Positions 46,444-56,400 of a stretch of DNA of 64,000 nt are shown piece after piece (the stretch's first letter is position 1; each line of letters begins with the position of its first letter). The position numbers and the translations under genes are program-made. The stretch covers positions 124,001 to 188,000 of the forward strand of contig OZ237749.1 in assembly GCA_965178125.1 (NCBI GenBank), read 5' to 3'. This DNA is from Bilabrum cf. latius (lineage: Eukaryota; Bigyra: Bicosoecida; Bigyra; Bicosoecida). The notes beneath the pieces were generated by a model. That model worked only from the letters and a program-made list of their open reading frames with translations. It ran no database searches and had not been told where the DNA came from.

Positions 46444-48669
46444 ATGCGAGGCTATTTCTTGCATGATCCTCTGGAGGCTGTGAACGAAGTGGTTCTCAAG
46501 GACTGCGGTGTGGAGGTTTCCGAAGGCCCGGCTGCATCTAGCTCCAGCGCGGCAGCGGCTGCTGCACCGCCGGCTGGCGAGTGCAAGTCAAGCAATGCGA
46601 CAACCATTGCAGCAACTACGACTATTTGCCTAGATATTCGTGATTCCGCAGATGCTTGGGTGCGAGTGCCGCTGAAAGCAGGCGAGCAAGCAAAGATACG
46701 CGCCGGCGTCTGGTGGCGCTTGCGGCACGCGCCTGCCCCCGAGGCTGTTTCCTCGTCCGCAGGCGCCATCGCAAGCAGCGACGACGTAGAAGTTGCTTGT
46801 GACTCTGCGTCTTCATCCGCGATTGCGGCCGGTGTGCTGACCGCGCCCGGAGCAGAAGGCGAGCCGGTGCCTGCCGGCGCGGCGCAAGTCAGCACCGACG
46901 GTGCCGCTGTGGTGGAGCGCTTCGGCGAGGCGGGGGCGCGGCAGCAGGAACTGATGGAGCGGCCTTACTGGAAGCACCACGGGTCCAAGCACACCCGCGA
47001 GCTCGTGTGCGAGCTGTGCAACTGCTTCTACCAGCTGGGCTGGTGCTCCGGCACCGGCGGGTCCATCAGCATCCGTCGCGGCTGCCGCACGTACATGGCC
47101 CCGTCCGGTGTGCAGAAGGAGAGAATGATGCCGCAGGACATCTACTGCCTCGATAGCGAGGGGCAGCCCCTGTACGTGCCCCCCAAGCGATTCGGAGCCG
47201 AAAGGGCGCCCAAGCTGAGCGAGTGCGCGCCCCTTTTCAGCCTGCCCTACTCGCTGTGCGGGGCGGGCGCCTGCCTGCACTCGCACCACCCCTCTATCGT
47301 GCTCGTGTCGCTCATGTTCGACCGGCACTTCGAGGCGACCCACCTGGAGATGATCAAGGGAGTGTCCGGGCACGGGTACTACGACACGATGAAGATCCCC
47401 ATCATTAACAACACCGCGAGGGAGTGCAACCTGACCGACTCGCTGCGGCTGGCCATCCAGAACAACCCAGGATGCACGGCTGTCATCGTGAGGAGGCACG
47501 GGATGTATGTCTGGGGCACTTCCTGGGAGAAGGCAAAGGCGCAGGCCGAGTGCCTGCACTACCTGTTCGACGTCGCGGTGCAGATGAAGAGGATGGGCGC
47601 GGACCCGACCAAGCCCGCGGGGTATGTGCCCGACACCAACGACGAGCCGGGTCTGGCCCACGGCTTCGGAGAAGGTCTCACGGAGAAAGACGTCATTGCG
47701 GAGGGGAAGAGGGACAGGTGGGCCTGGATGGAAGGGGGGAAGGGCGCCGCGTCGGGTGCGGGCGACAGCGGTGAAGCTGCGGGGTCGAAGCGGCGCAGGC
47801 CAGACGGAGAAGAGGAGGAGGGTGCAGCCTCTGGCGGGGTTGCGGCGAAGAAGCACCGCGCGGAGGGTAACGGGGCTGCTGCTGCTGCTGCTGGCTTCCA
47901 CGGCGCCAGCAACGAGACCCTCGCCACTGACGCAGACATCGAGGGCCTGGACCCCGTACTGCAGGAGAAGCCCAGCCTCAAGTCGTACCGCGCCGTGCTG
48001 CTGGACATCGAGGGGTGCATGACCCCGCTGTCCTTCGTGCACGACACTCTCTTCCCCTATGCGGCCAAGCACATGCGGGCCTGGCTCGAGAGCAACTGGG
48101 GCAAGCCCGAGTGCCAGTCGATGGTGCGCGATCTGGAGGCCGACGTGCCGGCCGGAACCGATATTGCCTCCGTCGACTCCGCGTTCGGCGCGCTCAAAGG
48201 CCTTGCCGATCGCAATGCCAAAGTCACCTCTCTGAAGAGGGTGCAGGGAGCTGTGTGGCGAGCCGGATACGCCTCTGGTGAGCTCAAGGGAGATCTATTT
48301 GACGACGTAGTGCCATTCTTGCAGAGGGCAACTGCAGCAGGGGTCAAATGCTACATATATTCGTCCGGATCGCGTGAGGCTCAGCGACTGCTCTTCGAGC
48401 ATTCTAAACAGGGCGATATTCGTGGACTGCTGGCGGGGTACTTTGACACAACCACTGGAGCCAAAGTCTCGCCTGCAAGCTACAAGAGCATTTCACTGTC
48501 AGTCGGAGCAGCATCTCCTTCAGAGGTCCTCTTCTTTACTGATGCTGCAAAGGAGGCTGTTGCAGCCACGCGAGCTGGCATGCACGTGGTCTTGACTGAC
48601 CGACCTGGCAACGTGGGACTACCAAAATCCAAATTCGCGACCATTACTGATTTCACTGGAGTGGCTTGA
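46444..48669 (+). CDS. methionine-salvage fusion: ARD-like relic + MtnB + MtnC
   Basis: ATG 46444 to TGA 48667; 741 residues, no UAG. Residues about 170-395 are methylthioribulose-1-phosphate dehydratase (MtnB/APIP): FYQLGWCSGTGGSISIR, PSGVQKERM, and the zinc site HSHH at 279-282. Residues about 515-741 are enolase-phosphatase E1 (MtnC/MASA): LLDIEGCMTPLSFV, YIYSSGSREAQRLLF, FFTDAAKE. These are consecutive steps of 5'-methylthioadenosine recycling to methionine. The first 100 residues (MRGYFLHDP, then CLDIRDSADAWVRVPLKAGEQAKIRAGVWWRL) resemble the start and C-terminal strands of acireductone dioxygenase. The part carrying the HxHxxxxExR metal motif is replaced by Ala/Ser sequence, so that domain is probably inactive. 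The second and third domains are certain; the first is inferred. Confidence 0.9.
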   Translation: MRGYFLHDPLEAVNEVVLKDCGVEVSEGPAASSSSAAAAAAPPAGECKSSNATTIAATTTICLDIRDSADAWVRVPLKAGEQAKIRAGVWWRLRHAPAPEAVSSSAGAIASSDDVEVACDSASSSAIAAGVLTAPGAEGEPVPAGAAQVSTDGAAVVERFGEAGARQQELMERPYWKHHGSKHTRELVCELCNCFYQLGWCSGTGGSISIRRGCRTYMAPSGVQKERMMPQDIYCLDSEGQPLYVPPKRFGAERAPKLSECAPLFSLPYSLCGAGACLHSHHPSIVLVSLMFDRHFEATHLEMIKGVSGHGYYDTMKIPIINNTARECNLTDSLRLAIQNNPGCTAVIVRRHGMYVWGTSWEKAKAQAECLHYLFDVAVQMKRMGADPTKPAGYVPDTNDEPGLAHGFGEGLTEKDVIAEGKRDRWAWMEGGKGAASGAGDSGEAAGSKRRRPDGEEEEGAASGGVAAKKHRAEGNGAAAAAAGFHGASNETLATDADIEGLDPVLQEKPSLKSYRAVLLDIEGCMTPLSFVHDTLFPYAAKHMRAWLESNWGKPECQSMVRDLEADVPAGTDIASVDSAFGALKGLADRNAKVTSLKRVQGAVWRAGYASGELKGDLFDDVVPFLQRATAAGVKCYIYSSGSREAQRLLFEHSKQGDIRGLLAGYFDTTTGAKVSPASYKSISLSVGAASPSEVLFFTDAAKEAVAATRAGMHVVLTDRPGNVGLPKSKFATITDFTGVA

Positions 48670-50260
48670 TTGGATACAAAAGGTGTGTGTAGCTTGCAGA
48701 AATATACTGATAAGAATAAATCGTCACCGCCGTTGCATGTAGCCGTTGGACATCTTCAAAATAGCAAATATTTAGCTCTCATTGAAAATTTATCATATCG
48801 AATAGACTTATACCGAATGATTGGCCTAATTCCACTCTGGCGAGCTTATTTTCGGATAGAATGAAGACAAATGAGCCAAATACCGTCCCTGAAGCTGTTC
48901 TTGGATATATTGAAAGCCATTTCAACAGCCATTTGTCTGTTACCTTTCTATGGCATTTATGCCTTGCGATGCGGTTTGGATGGAGGCATACATGGTCTCT
49001 ATAACGGTTGCTATGTCCTCAAAACGTCTTTTAATTTATGCATGTTCTGAACACGAACGCTCATGATTACGTCGCCTGTCCAAAACTCCTGACTGTTTAT
49101 TTTCTTAACAGTTCACTGTTACTATTTGTTGTCACTTTTACGAAGACTTTCAACCATAATTCTACAGATTCATTGTAACAGCCTTATGCTTAAGCACTAT
49201 TATTTATCCTTATTATTTCAACTAGTGAGCAATACATATTTTTGATTTCCATGTTTCTGTAGCTGCGTTTGAGATTCTCGCACACAGGTCCAGATCTATC
49301 AATGCAAGGTACCAATCGTCACTAAGCTTGTAAAGCATCCCCTCGTCTCATTTCTTCCTTCGCGCACACAGGTCCAGATCTATCAATGCAAGGTACCAAT
49401 CGTCACTAAGCTTGTAAAGCATCCCCTCGTCTCATTTCTTCCTTCGGGAGGAAGGCGGACCGGCGCGGCAGTGGTCGGTCCGGGGCCATCATTTTGTCAT
49501 TTGTGTGGGTCAGATTTGGTGCTGAAACTGATACTGTGCACCGCAGTTTCAATAATCGTGTGTGACTGTGTGTGTCCTTTCGGCTTACATCGGACATCAA
49601 AACTCGGCCCAATTGGTAGATCAGAATCAATACTTGACTGAACTGCAGAAGAAGAGTTAATCTTAAGACTGGAAATCGCATTTATCTAGCTGTTCTCGAT
49701 TTACTGTCTCGAATTATCGTTGTGCATCTAAGTAATACATAACTGCAACAGGCAAACCACAGACATAAAATATTCAAGCATAAAGTGAAATCGAGTTATC
49801 AAAACACATTTACAGCATTATCAACATTCTTTCCAATTGCAAAATTATTTGTTCATTTAAAGTGTATATCATCTGCACACATACTAAATCCTTAGCACAA
49901 GTGCATCTCGGCTCGAAATCATCTAATCTTACTACTTTACTTGTCAACATTGCATTTTCGGCTGCAGTTTATTGATTGAATTGGTCTAGACATGTTCTTG
50001 ATTTGAATACATGCCTTTGTTTACCTAACGCGGGATGGGATTCGGTATTGATGGGACGATGAGAGCGCAAGTGGTCAGATTGTTCCGATGTAGGACCTAT
50101 CGCAACCGGTGATCCACGTGCACTGGTTTTATGTATGCTCTCTCTGTGGTCAGTAATAATTCGTAATATACCAAATATGGTGTACTCTGCATTGAGCCAC
50201 TCTTAAATTATCTTACTTGTCGTGCCAACATGATACACAATCATCAATGATACACAATCA
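48670..50260. other. AT-rich intergenic region, 1.6 kb
   Basis: Markedly AT-richer than every other part of the window. No convincing coding frame is seen on either strand with either code. It contains an 84-bp tandem duplication and many short A/T runs. Candidates are a matrix-attachment or replication-origin-like segment, or simply a long spacer; nothing in the sequence decides. Confidence 0.6.
49279..49446. repeat. 84-bp perfect tandem duplication
   Basis: The unit beginning CGCACACAGGTCCAGATC occurs at 49279-49362 and again at 49363-49446, with no difference seen. It includes KpnI-like GGTACC and HindIII-like AAGCTT words in both copies. Confidence 0.95.
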
Positions 50261-50263
50261 TCA
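50230..50263. repeat. 17-bp tandem repeat overlapping a stop codon
   Basis: ATGATACACAATCATCA is present twice in tandem. The last three bases of the second copy are the TGA stop of the leftward gene at 50261. Confidence 0.9.
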
Positions 50264-50869
50264 AACGAACATGTACTGTTCAAAACAAAGTTTCAGGTTA
50301 ATGCCCGCCTTGTCATGAGTACGTCTGCATGCATCTTGTAGACACTTTCCTTGTTTGGGCCAACGGTTCCCTGCGCTAGAAAGCACGCGTTTGGAGCATG
50401 CCGTAGATCGACAAAGAAACTCCCCGTCAGCAACTAAGATGCACTCGTTCAACTGTGCCCCTTGGCCTTGGAACTACTTTGACAGCAGGCGGTACAGCAC
50501 GGTTAGACTATCTGAGTCTTCCCTGATGTCCTCCATAACTGCAGCCGAGTCATTAGTTTGCATGCCAAGCTGCGCAGAGAGCTGCCCTGCTGGGCTGCCT
50601 CGCTCACCGCCGGCGTGGCTCGTCGAACTTTGCTGTCGCATCGATCCTGTTGATGGTACAGTTCGCGTGACTCGCAACGACGTCAGTGTGCTCCATTGCA
50701 TGGCGTATGTATTCAATAGAAGCCATACTGACAACACAATCGCAGCTAGCGGGCCTAGTGTCCAAACCGCTGATTGGATCGAACCCATTCGACATGTGAG
50801 GCTGCAGGGGATAATCCCGAAGACTCGCCTATGGGCGGAAGTCGCCGTAAACCTTTCGATTCTACGCAT
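50261..50869 (-). CDS. small single-pass membrane protein, 202 residues (one UAG)
   Basis: ATG 50867-50869 to TGA 50261-50263. TAG at 50474 joins two ORFs in one frame (RLLSK-UAG-FQGQG). There is one transmembrane helix, LGPLAAIVLSVWLLLNTYAM (about residues 38-57), and a Cys-containing C-terminal half. No family is recognised. The base composition is less GC-rich than its neighbours, like the adjacent spacer. Confidence 0.6.
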
Positions 50870-51438
50870 TAACTCAGAAAAATACTTGGAACTGAGTATC
50901 AGTCAAGTGCTACCTGACACCTTCCTTTTTTTTTCAGGTTCAAGGTCCCGCTGTTGCACTATGCAAATTTCAGGAAGTGCATTTCAATTCAAGTCCGAGC
51001 ACGACTAAATGCAGCGGAAGCGAGAACAGGTTACGCCAAAGTGTAATCGTGATTAAAGTAGCCCGCCTGCCGTTTGTGGTGGTGTCAGCGAATCTCGCAG
51101 CGTGCACTCGGCCGGCGGGCGACTGCAATGCACTCCAGCCAGGGGTGGTGGAAGAGGCATGGCTAGGGTTGTGCCTAGGCCGGCCATTTGATAACACTCA
51201 TTCTTCGCACTAGTCTAAATGTTCAGTATGACATGATTTTCAAATTCCGACTGTTTCGGGATTGCATGAAAGAGTGCCTGCCAGTTCGATTCGAAAGTGA
51301 GCATGTAGGCCATGCTTCGAAAGGCGCAGAACCTCGGGTGAGATCCAATCAACCAACATAATCATCAAAATTAAATCAATGGATTTTTCAGTTAGTTTAC
51401 AGACCAAGCCCCGAGACTGTCCTCCGCAGCTCGACGTA

Positions 51439-51927
51439 TCACACGCCAGGAGCTCGACCAGAAGGGCCAGCACGTGGCGCCCCCGCCCCACCCCCCTCTC
51501 CAAACGTAACGTTGCCGTGCTGTTGTACTGGTACGTACGTCACGCTGCCCCAAAACCCCTCCTCAGCCTGCTGTGCCACAACCCGCCGGGTCGCTTCGAT
51601 GTCGGCCGTGAATGTACGGACGGCCTTCAAGAACTGCCAGCATAGATATCCGATGTAAAAGCTAATTAAGATATTCAGGATGCTGAATATGACCTAGTAG
51701 ACCTCCTGGTCGAAGGTTGCCATGTAGTATATTTGCAGGCCCACTTGAAGGGCTTGGTAGAAAAGGTAACCCCACACGCCCCAACTCTGGACATAATAAG
51801 CACTGTACAGAGCACATATTGGGAACATGAGCGTAATCAGTAGAATGGGAGACAGCCCAAACCCCCAAAATAGTCCGAAAATCAGGTCAATGATTGCAAA
51901 AATCATGAGTGATCTCCTGCATGACAT
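51439..51927 (-). CDS. four-helix membrane protein, 162 residues (one UAG)
   Basis: ATG 51925-51927 to TGA 51439-51441. Helices: LMIFAIIDLIFGLFWGFG, LLITLMFPICALYSAYYV, WGYLFYQALQVGLQIYYM and VIFSILNILISFYIGYLCW. TAG 51694 falls in the short loop between helices 3 and 4 (FDQEVY-UAG-VIFSIL), so read-through is needed to make the fourth helix. A short Gly-rich tail follows. The layout resembles small four-pass vesicle or stress proteins, but no family is assigned. Divergent from the J-domain gene. Confidence 0.75.
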
Positions 51928-52371
51928 GATTATGTATATGTTCTAAATGCTCTCGGCCGACAAGCCAGCACCAGGCCCAAGCTATGCCCCACGATCGCCA
52001 TAGATAGTACTTGGATGCCGCTGTTGCTGCTGTGGAAGGGCGACAACAGTTGCAGTCGGAATACCATCGGCGCCAGTCGGCGCCTAATACTAAGGCTGGC
52101 CGCCCCCAGGGTACTACGGGGTCTATCTGGCTCTTGCAAGCTCTTCTCGCTATAAACGTGCAGCTAAATCTGCGTCCGACTCGGCCATTTGTACAGGTTT
52201 AGAGAGCCTAAACTCGTTTGACGTATGAGACGTCATGCAGATATTTCTCCGTTCAGCTGAACGTTCTTGGGGAAAAGGAACGTTCGGTTTTAACCAAAGA
52301 AAGTAGGGGGAAAAACGCACTACTTTGGGTCGCCTAGAGATGTCACATAGTCCAACTTGAGTCAATCAAAT
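51928..52371. promoter_or_regulatory. divergent promoter region with palindromes
   Basis: 444 bp between two divergent ATGs. It contains TGACGT-ATGAG-ACGTCA (52219-52235), an inverted pair of CRE/bZIP-type half sites. It also has the perfect palindrome CGTTCAGCTGAACG (52250-52263) and further GAACGTTC copies at about 52258 and 52278. The arrangement suggests protein-binding sites; which factor binds is unknown. Confidence 0.45.
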
Positions 52372-53145
52372 ATGTCAGATTTGCGAGGCACAGGGGAAGC
52401 ACGCGAGAACCTCTACGCCCTTCTTGGCTTGGATGGTCCAGACCAATTCGATGCTAGCGATAAGGAAATCCAGAGACAGTTTAGACGACGCGCCATGCCA
52501 CTGCATCCGGATCAGGTTCGACGTCGTGGTGGAAATGAGGAGGACGCCCGGAAGCTGTTCGATGAATTGCGAAAAGCGAGAGATACGCTGCTAGATCCGG
52601 AGCTGAGAGCGGGGCACGACAAATGGCTGCGAGTCGGGGCGGCAGCCCAAATTCGAAGATCATAGGAATCAAAACAGAGACAAAAAGCACGTGCAGACCT
52701 CGAGGCGCGCGAGCAGCGCGCTAGGGAATCCGATGCAGCGGCGGCCGCCAGCTCTGCCCGCTCGTCGGAAGCGGCCCGCCATGCTCGCTTCATGGCACCA
52801 TTCGATGCAAGCCAGGCATCGGCGGCAAAAGGTGCGAAAGAATGGGAAACCGCGGTAGAGGCGTCTCGGGAGGACTTCGCTGCTGCCATCGCGGCGCTCG
52901 ATGCGTCCTCCGGCGCTCGCTCCGGTGCTCGCTCCGGTGCCGCCAACGAATCGACGGACGAGCCCGCCGCGAAGCGCCCGCGGACCTCCTCCCCGCCTGC
53001 TTCCTTGTCTTAGCCTCTGCATTCCGCACCAAGGGATCCGATTATGCGGCGACTATCCCAGGCCGGTGTACCCCTGCCTGCTGGCCTCGGCACTGGCGAG
53101 GACTTGGAGGAGCTGCTCGAGTGGGCGGGGCAGGTGCGGGGGTGA
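52372..53145 (+). CDS. J-domain protein, DNAJC17-like (two UAGs)
   Basis: ATG 52372 to TGA 53143; 257 residues. The J domain (about 13-85) has ENLYALLGLDG, helix 2 KEIQRQFRRRAMPL, the HPD at 45-47 and a helix 3-4 region ending AGHDKWLRV. J proteins stimulate Hsp70 ATPase. After TAG at 52663 (residue 98) comes a basic coiled segment, KQRQKARADLEAREQRARE. This matches the stretch that follows the J domain in DNAJC17/Cwf23-type splicing proteins. A second TAG at 53011 (residue 214) precedes the last 43 codons. A basic AAKRPRTSS motif suggests nuclear import. The DNAJC17 assignment is an inference from the order of features. Confidence 0.83.
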
Positions 53146-53448
53146 GGGTCGGCTGTTCCTGCGATGCATCATCGGTGCCATGGGTGCATGGGTATTATAG
53201 TTTGCATGGGTGTGGGCAGCTGTTTCGGGCGTCGAAACGGTTCGCAAGGGAGAAGGTGGCACCACGCGGAGGTTCGTCGAATGCCTCCGAGTCATGTCTC
53301 TAGTGCTTGCGCTCTCATTTCGTTTGATGGGCTCTAGTGTACCGTAGCTTCGTACAGGCGCAGACTGGCCTAATGTGATCCATAGTCGCCTTCATCGCCC
53401 CATTTGCAAACCAAGCGAGCACAACAAGCGACCGCCACAAATACGAAG
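53146..53448. other. intergenic, J-domain gene to giant membrane-protein gene
   Basis: About 300 bp; no coding frame or clear motif seen. Confidence 0.45.
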
Positions 53449-56400
53449 ATGATGCAAGACGCCACCATGACGGTCGCAGCGGAAATTCTATCGGTCTACT
53501 TGAGCGTCGCTCTGGGCCTGAAGGCCGCGTTTAGAAGCTCACGCTAAGTTTTAAGTTGGTGATCACTAACCGGGACTGATTGCCATCTTCAGACCTTTCC
53601 TGGGACTTGGTGCAAGTGTGGACGTAGATGCCTTCGATTTTGGCAGGTTGCTCGCGGTAGCTGTACAAGTCTGTGCGCTTTGGTTGGAGTCTTCCGGGCG
53701 ATGTAGCGCTGGTACACGACGAAGTATGCTTTCAATCTGCACTAGCCGCCGCTGGCAAGTCCGGCCATCATGACAGTCTGCCAGTTCTAGTCCCGTGCAC
53801 TTGGTTGGGTCCAGAACTCTCTCCTCCCGGTGCAGAGCTTGCGTTTCGGTCCTACCAAGCGTAGGCTTATGGGCATATATACTCTTTATTCTCAGTCATG
53901 GCTTTTCTGGTATGTTCGTACTATGTGCTGGATACGGCACACATTGCTGTGGGAAACGATGCGTTTCCGGAGCTCGACGACCAGTACATGGCGTGCGTAT
54001 TGTGGAGGGTTGCAGGGGTTGTGTCTACCATATTTTGTTTGGTGGCACATTTTTTGCGGGGACAGTGCACCTCTACTCCGCTGATTCTAGAGGCATCGAA
54101 GGCTGTCGGCCTGGTGGGCATCTCGACGTGTAACCTCGGCCGCATCGCGTTGATGCGAAATACCAGCTAGTTCGCGAGGGGCATCGGGGTAGAGACGGTC
54201 TTGTTCCGAGCATTGATCCCATTGATGCTGCGCGGCGATTTCATCGTTGCATGCACCGCAATGGCGGTCGACGTTGCTCAAGTGATCTACGTGCAGGCCA
54301 TGTACTTCCCTGGAGATCGCAGTCTCAACGACTATGACGTGCAGCTGAGTGTCGTTGGACTTATCGTTGCTATTGTGGTATTCAAGTCGGTGTACGGAAG
54401 CGCAAGAGAGCAGTTCTGCCTCCGCGCGCGGCTCTACAAGCGCAGGCTGGAAACAGCTCTCGCGGCGCAAGCCAGGGCCACACTCTCCAAGCAGTCCCCG
54501 TGCATGCAGCTGCTGGCCAGATCCGGGGCCCTAGTGCTGCTGCCGGGAGACGCAATCAATGAAGGCGGTAGCGACTCCTCTACATCCCCTAATTCCAGCG
54601 AGGAGCAGGAGGCAAGCAGCCCCTCCCAAGGCGAGGCCCCTCCTGACCTCGCCAGCGACGGGGAGCCGCAGCAGCCCCCTCCCTCTACGTCGCACTCGTC
54701 ACATCAACCCGCCCCGAAGCAGGACACGCATACCTCTGACGACGTGCTGGTGCTCCGGGAGCCCTCTCTGCTGCTGACCCAGGGGGAGGCGACCCACTGC
54801 GACCATAGGGCCAGGCAGTGGGGCGGGCTGGGGCTCAGGTGGTGGTCGCACGCGGGGAGCAGGGAAGGGTCGCCCACAGGTCTCGAGACCTCGGTGCAAG
54901 GTGTGACGAGTGCGCGCAGGCTAGCACCTTGGCAGATGCTTGCCCCAATGGAGGGTGTGGCCCAGGTCTGTTCCTCCCTCGGTGTCCGGCGAGACCACGC
55001 GCCCCTCGTCTTTTTATTGCTGAGCGAGTGCGTCGGCACCGTCGTAATTGGAGAAAGGAAGCCGATGAATAGCGGATCTGAACAATTTTAGGGCAGGCCT
55101 CTGCAACAGGGCAGCGGTCCGCCTCGCAATGGCATGCTAGACCGGTTCGAGCCAGGTGCGGATGCTTGGCTGCGGGCCGCAGCCGTCATCCTAAGAGGGG
55201 TGGTCAGAGTGGACCGACTCAAGCATGCAAACGCCGCCACTAGGTCGGGAGGATCTTCGGGTTTGGCCCGAGACATGTCCCAGCAGGGCAACAGCAGCAC
55301 CTCGCTCTCCCACGCCTAGCGAGCTGGCGGCCCCAACAACGTGCAGGGCCTGCAGGCAGCCCCCGCCGGTGCGCCGTCATCTCGGTCGTAGTCCGACTCG
55401 AAGCTGGGTAGCAGGCTTCCGTCTTAGCCCAGCAGAGCCCGTGAACCCAATTTGACGAGAAGCAGGCAAGCAGCGCGCACCGCAGCTGCGCCTCGTGGAA
55501 CCCCACAGTTGCCTCGCAAAGGGCATTCGTGGGCCGGGTCGGGCACTCCGCCGCCCCACAGCAAGCAAGCTGCAGTCACCACTGCGCAAGGCACGCGTGC
55601 AGCAAGCACATCAGTCTAGCAGAGCATACTTCGCCCAGGAAATAGCCTGCCTTCGCCCACTGCGCCGCCCTAGTCCGGCCGCAGCGACAGCTGCTCTGGC
55701 GCCGCCTCCCGGCAAGTGCGCAGGAGGAGAGAGGTGGTGGGTGCAGCCATCCAGGCCGCGGCTCCGCGGGTCATGGAGGTGGCCAAACTCGCGCCCGGTC
55801 TCCGCAGGTCTGGATCCAGGTCTAGCATGGTCAAACCCAAAACCTCGCGCGGCAAGCGACAGAGGCCGTGGTGCTGCGACTGGGCGACCAATGGTGGCGA
55901 CCAGGGCAGTTCGAGCTGTTGCGGGGTGCCAATTCCAGCCGTGCTGCCGTGGACGGTCACCCAAGAAGCGATTCGACTCAGATAGCAGATTTGGCGCCTG
56001 CGATCGGCGTCGTACTCTGCTCTCATGGCAGGTCTCCGACTGCACGTGGCCCCGATGCCTGACGAAACCGAGGTCCTTGCGGTGAGCAAGCAGCTGCTGG
56101 GCCCCGCCAAGATGCGGTCTCAGCTGCAGCGGCGCATGAGGGCGTACGGTCGCCAAGTTCCGCTGGCTGTCTCGACCGATGAGCACGATGCTTTTGGGGG
56201 GGTCTCTCTGGCGGGTTCGCCGCAAGCAGCCTCCAAGAGCAGCACAACGGCAGGTGAGTCGGCCTCCACGGAGCTGACACCGGCAGCGGGGCACGGCGGG
56301 CAGCACTTTGCCGCGCTCCAATCTCACCCTGATACGATGCAAGCCGTCAAGCCTGCAATAAGCGTGCAGCCGTATCTGCCGCGATCGGCCACGGGAAGCA

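Noticed and set aside
50977-51213. Rightward 78-codon ORF
   Set aside because: No domain, no codon preference, sits between two leftward genes in less GC-rich sequence; probably chance.
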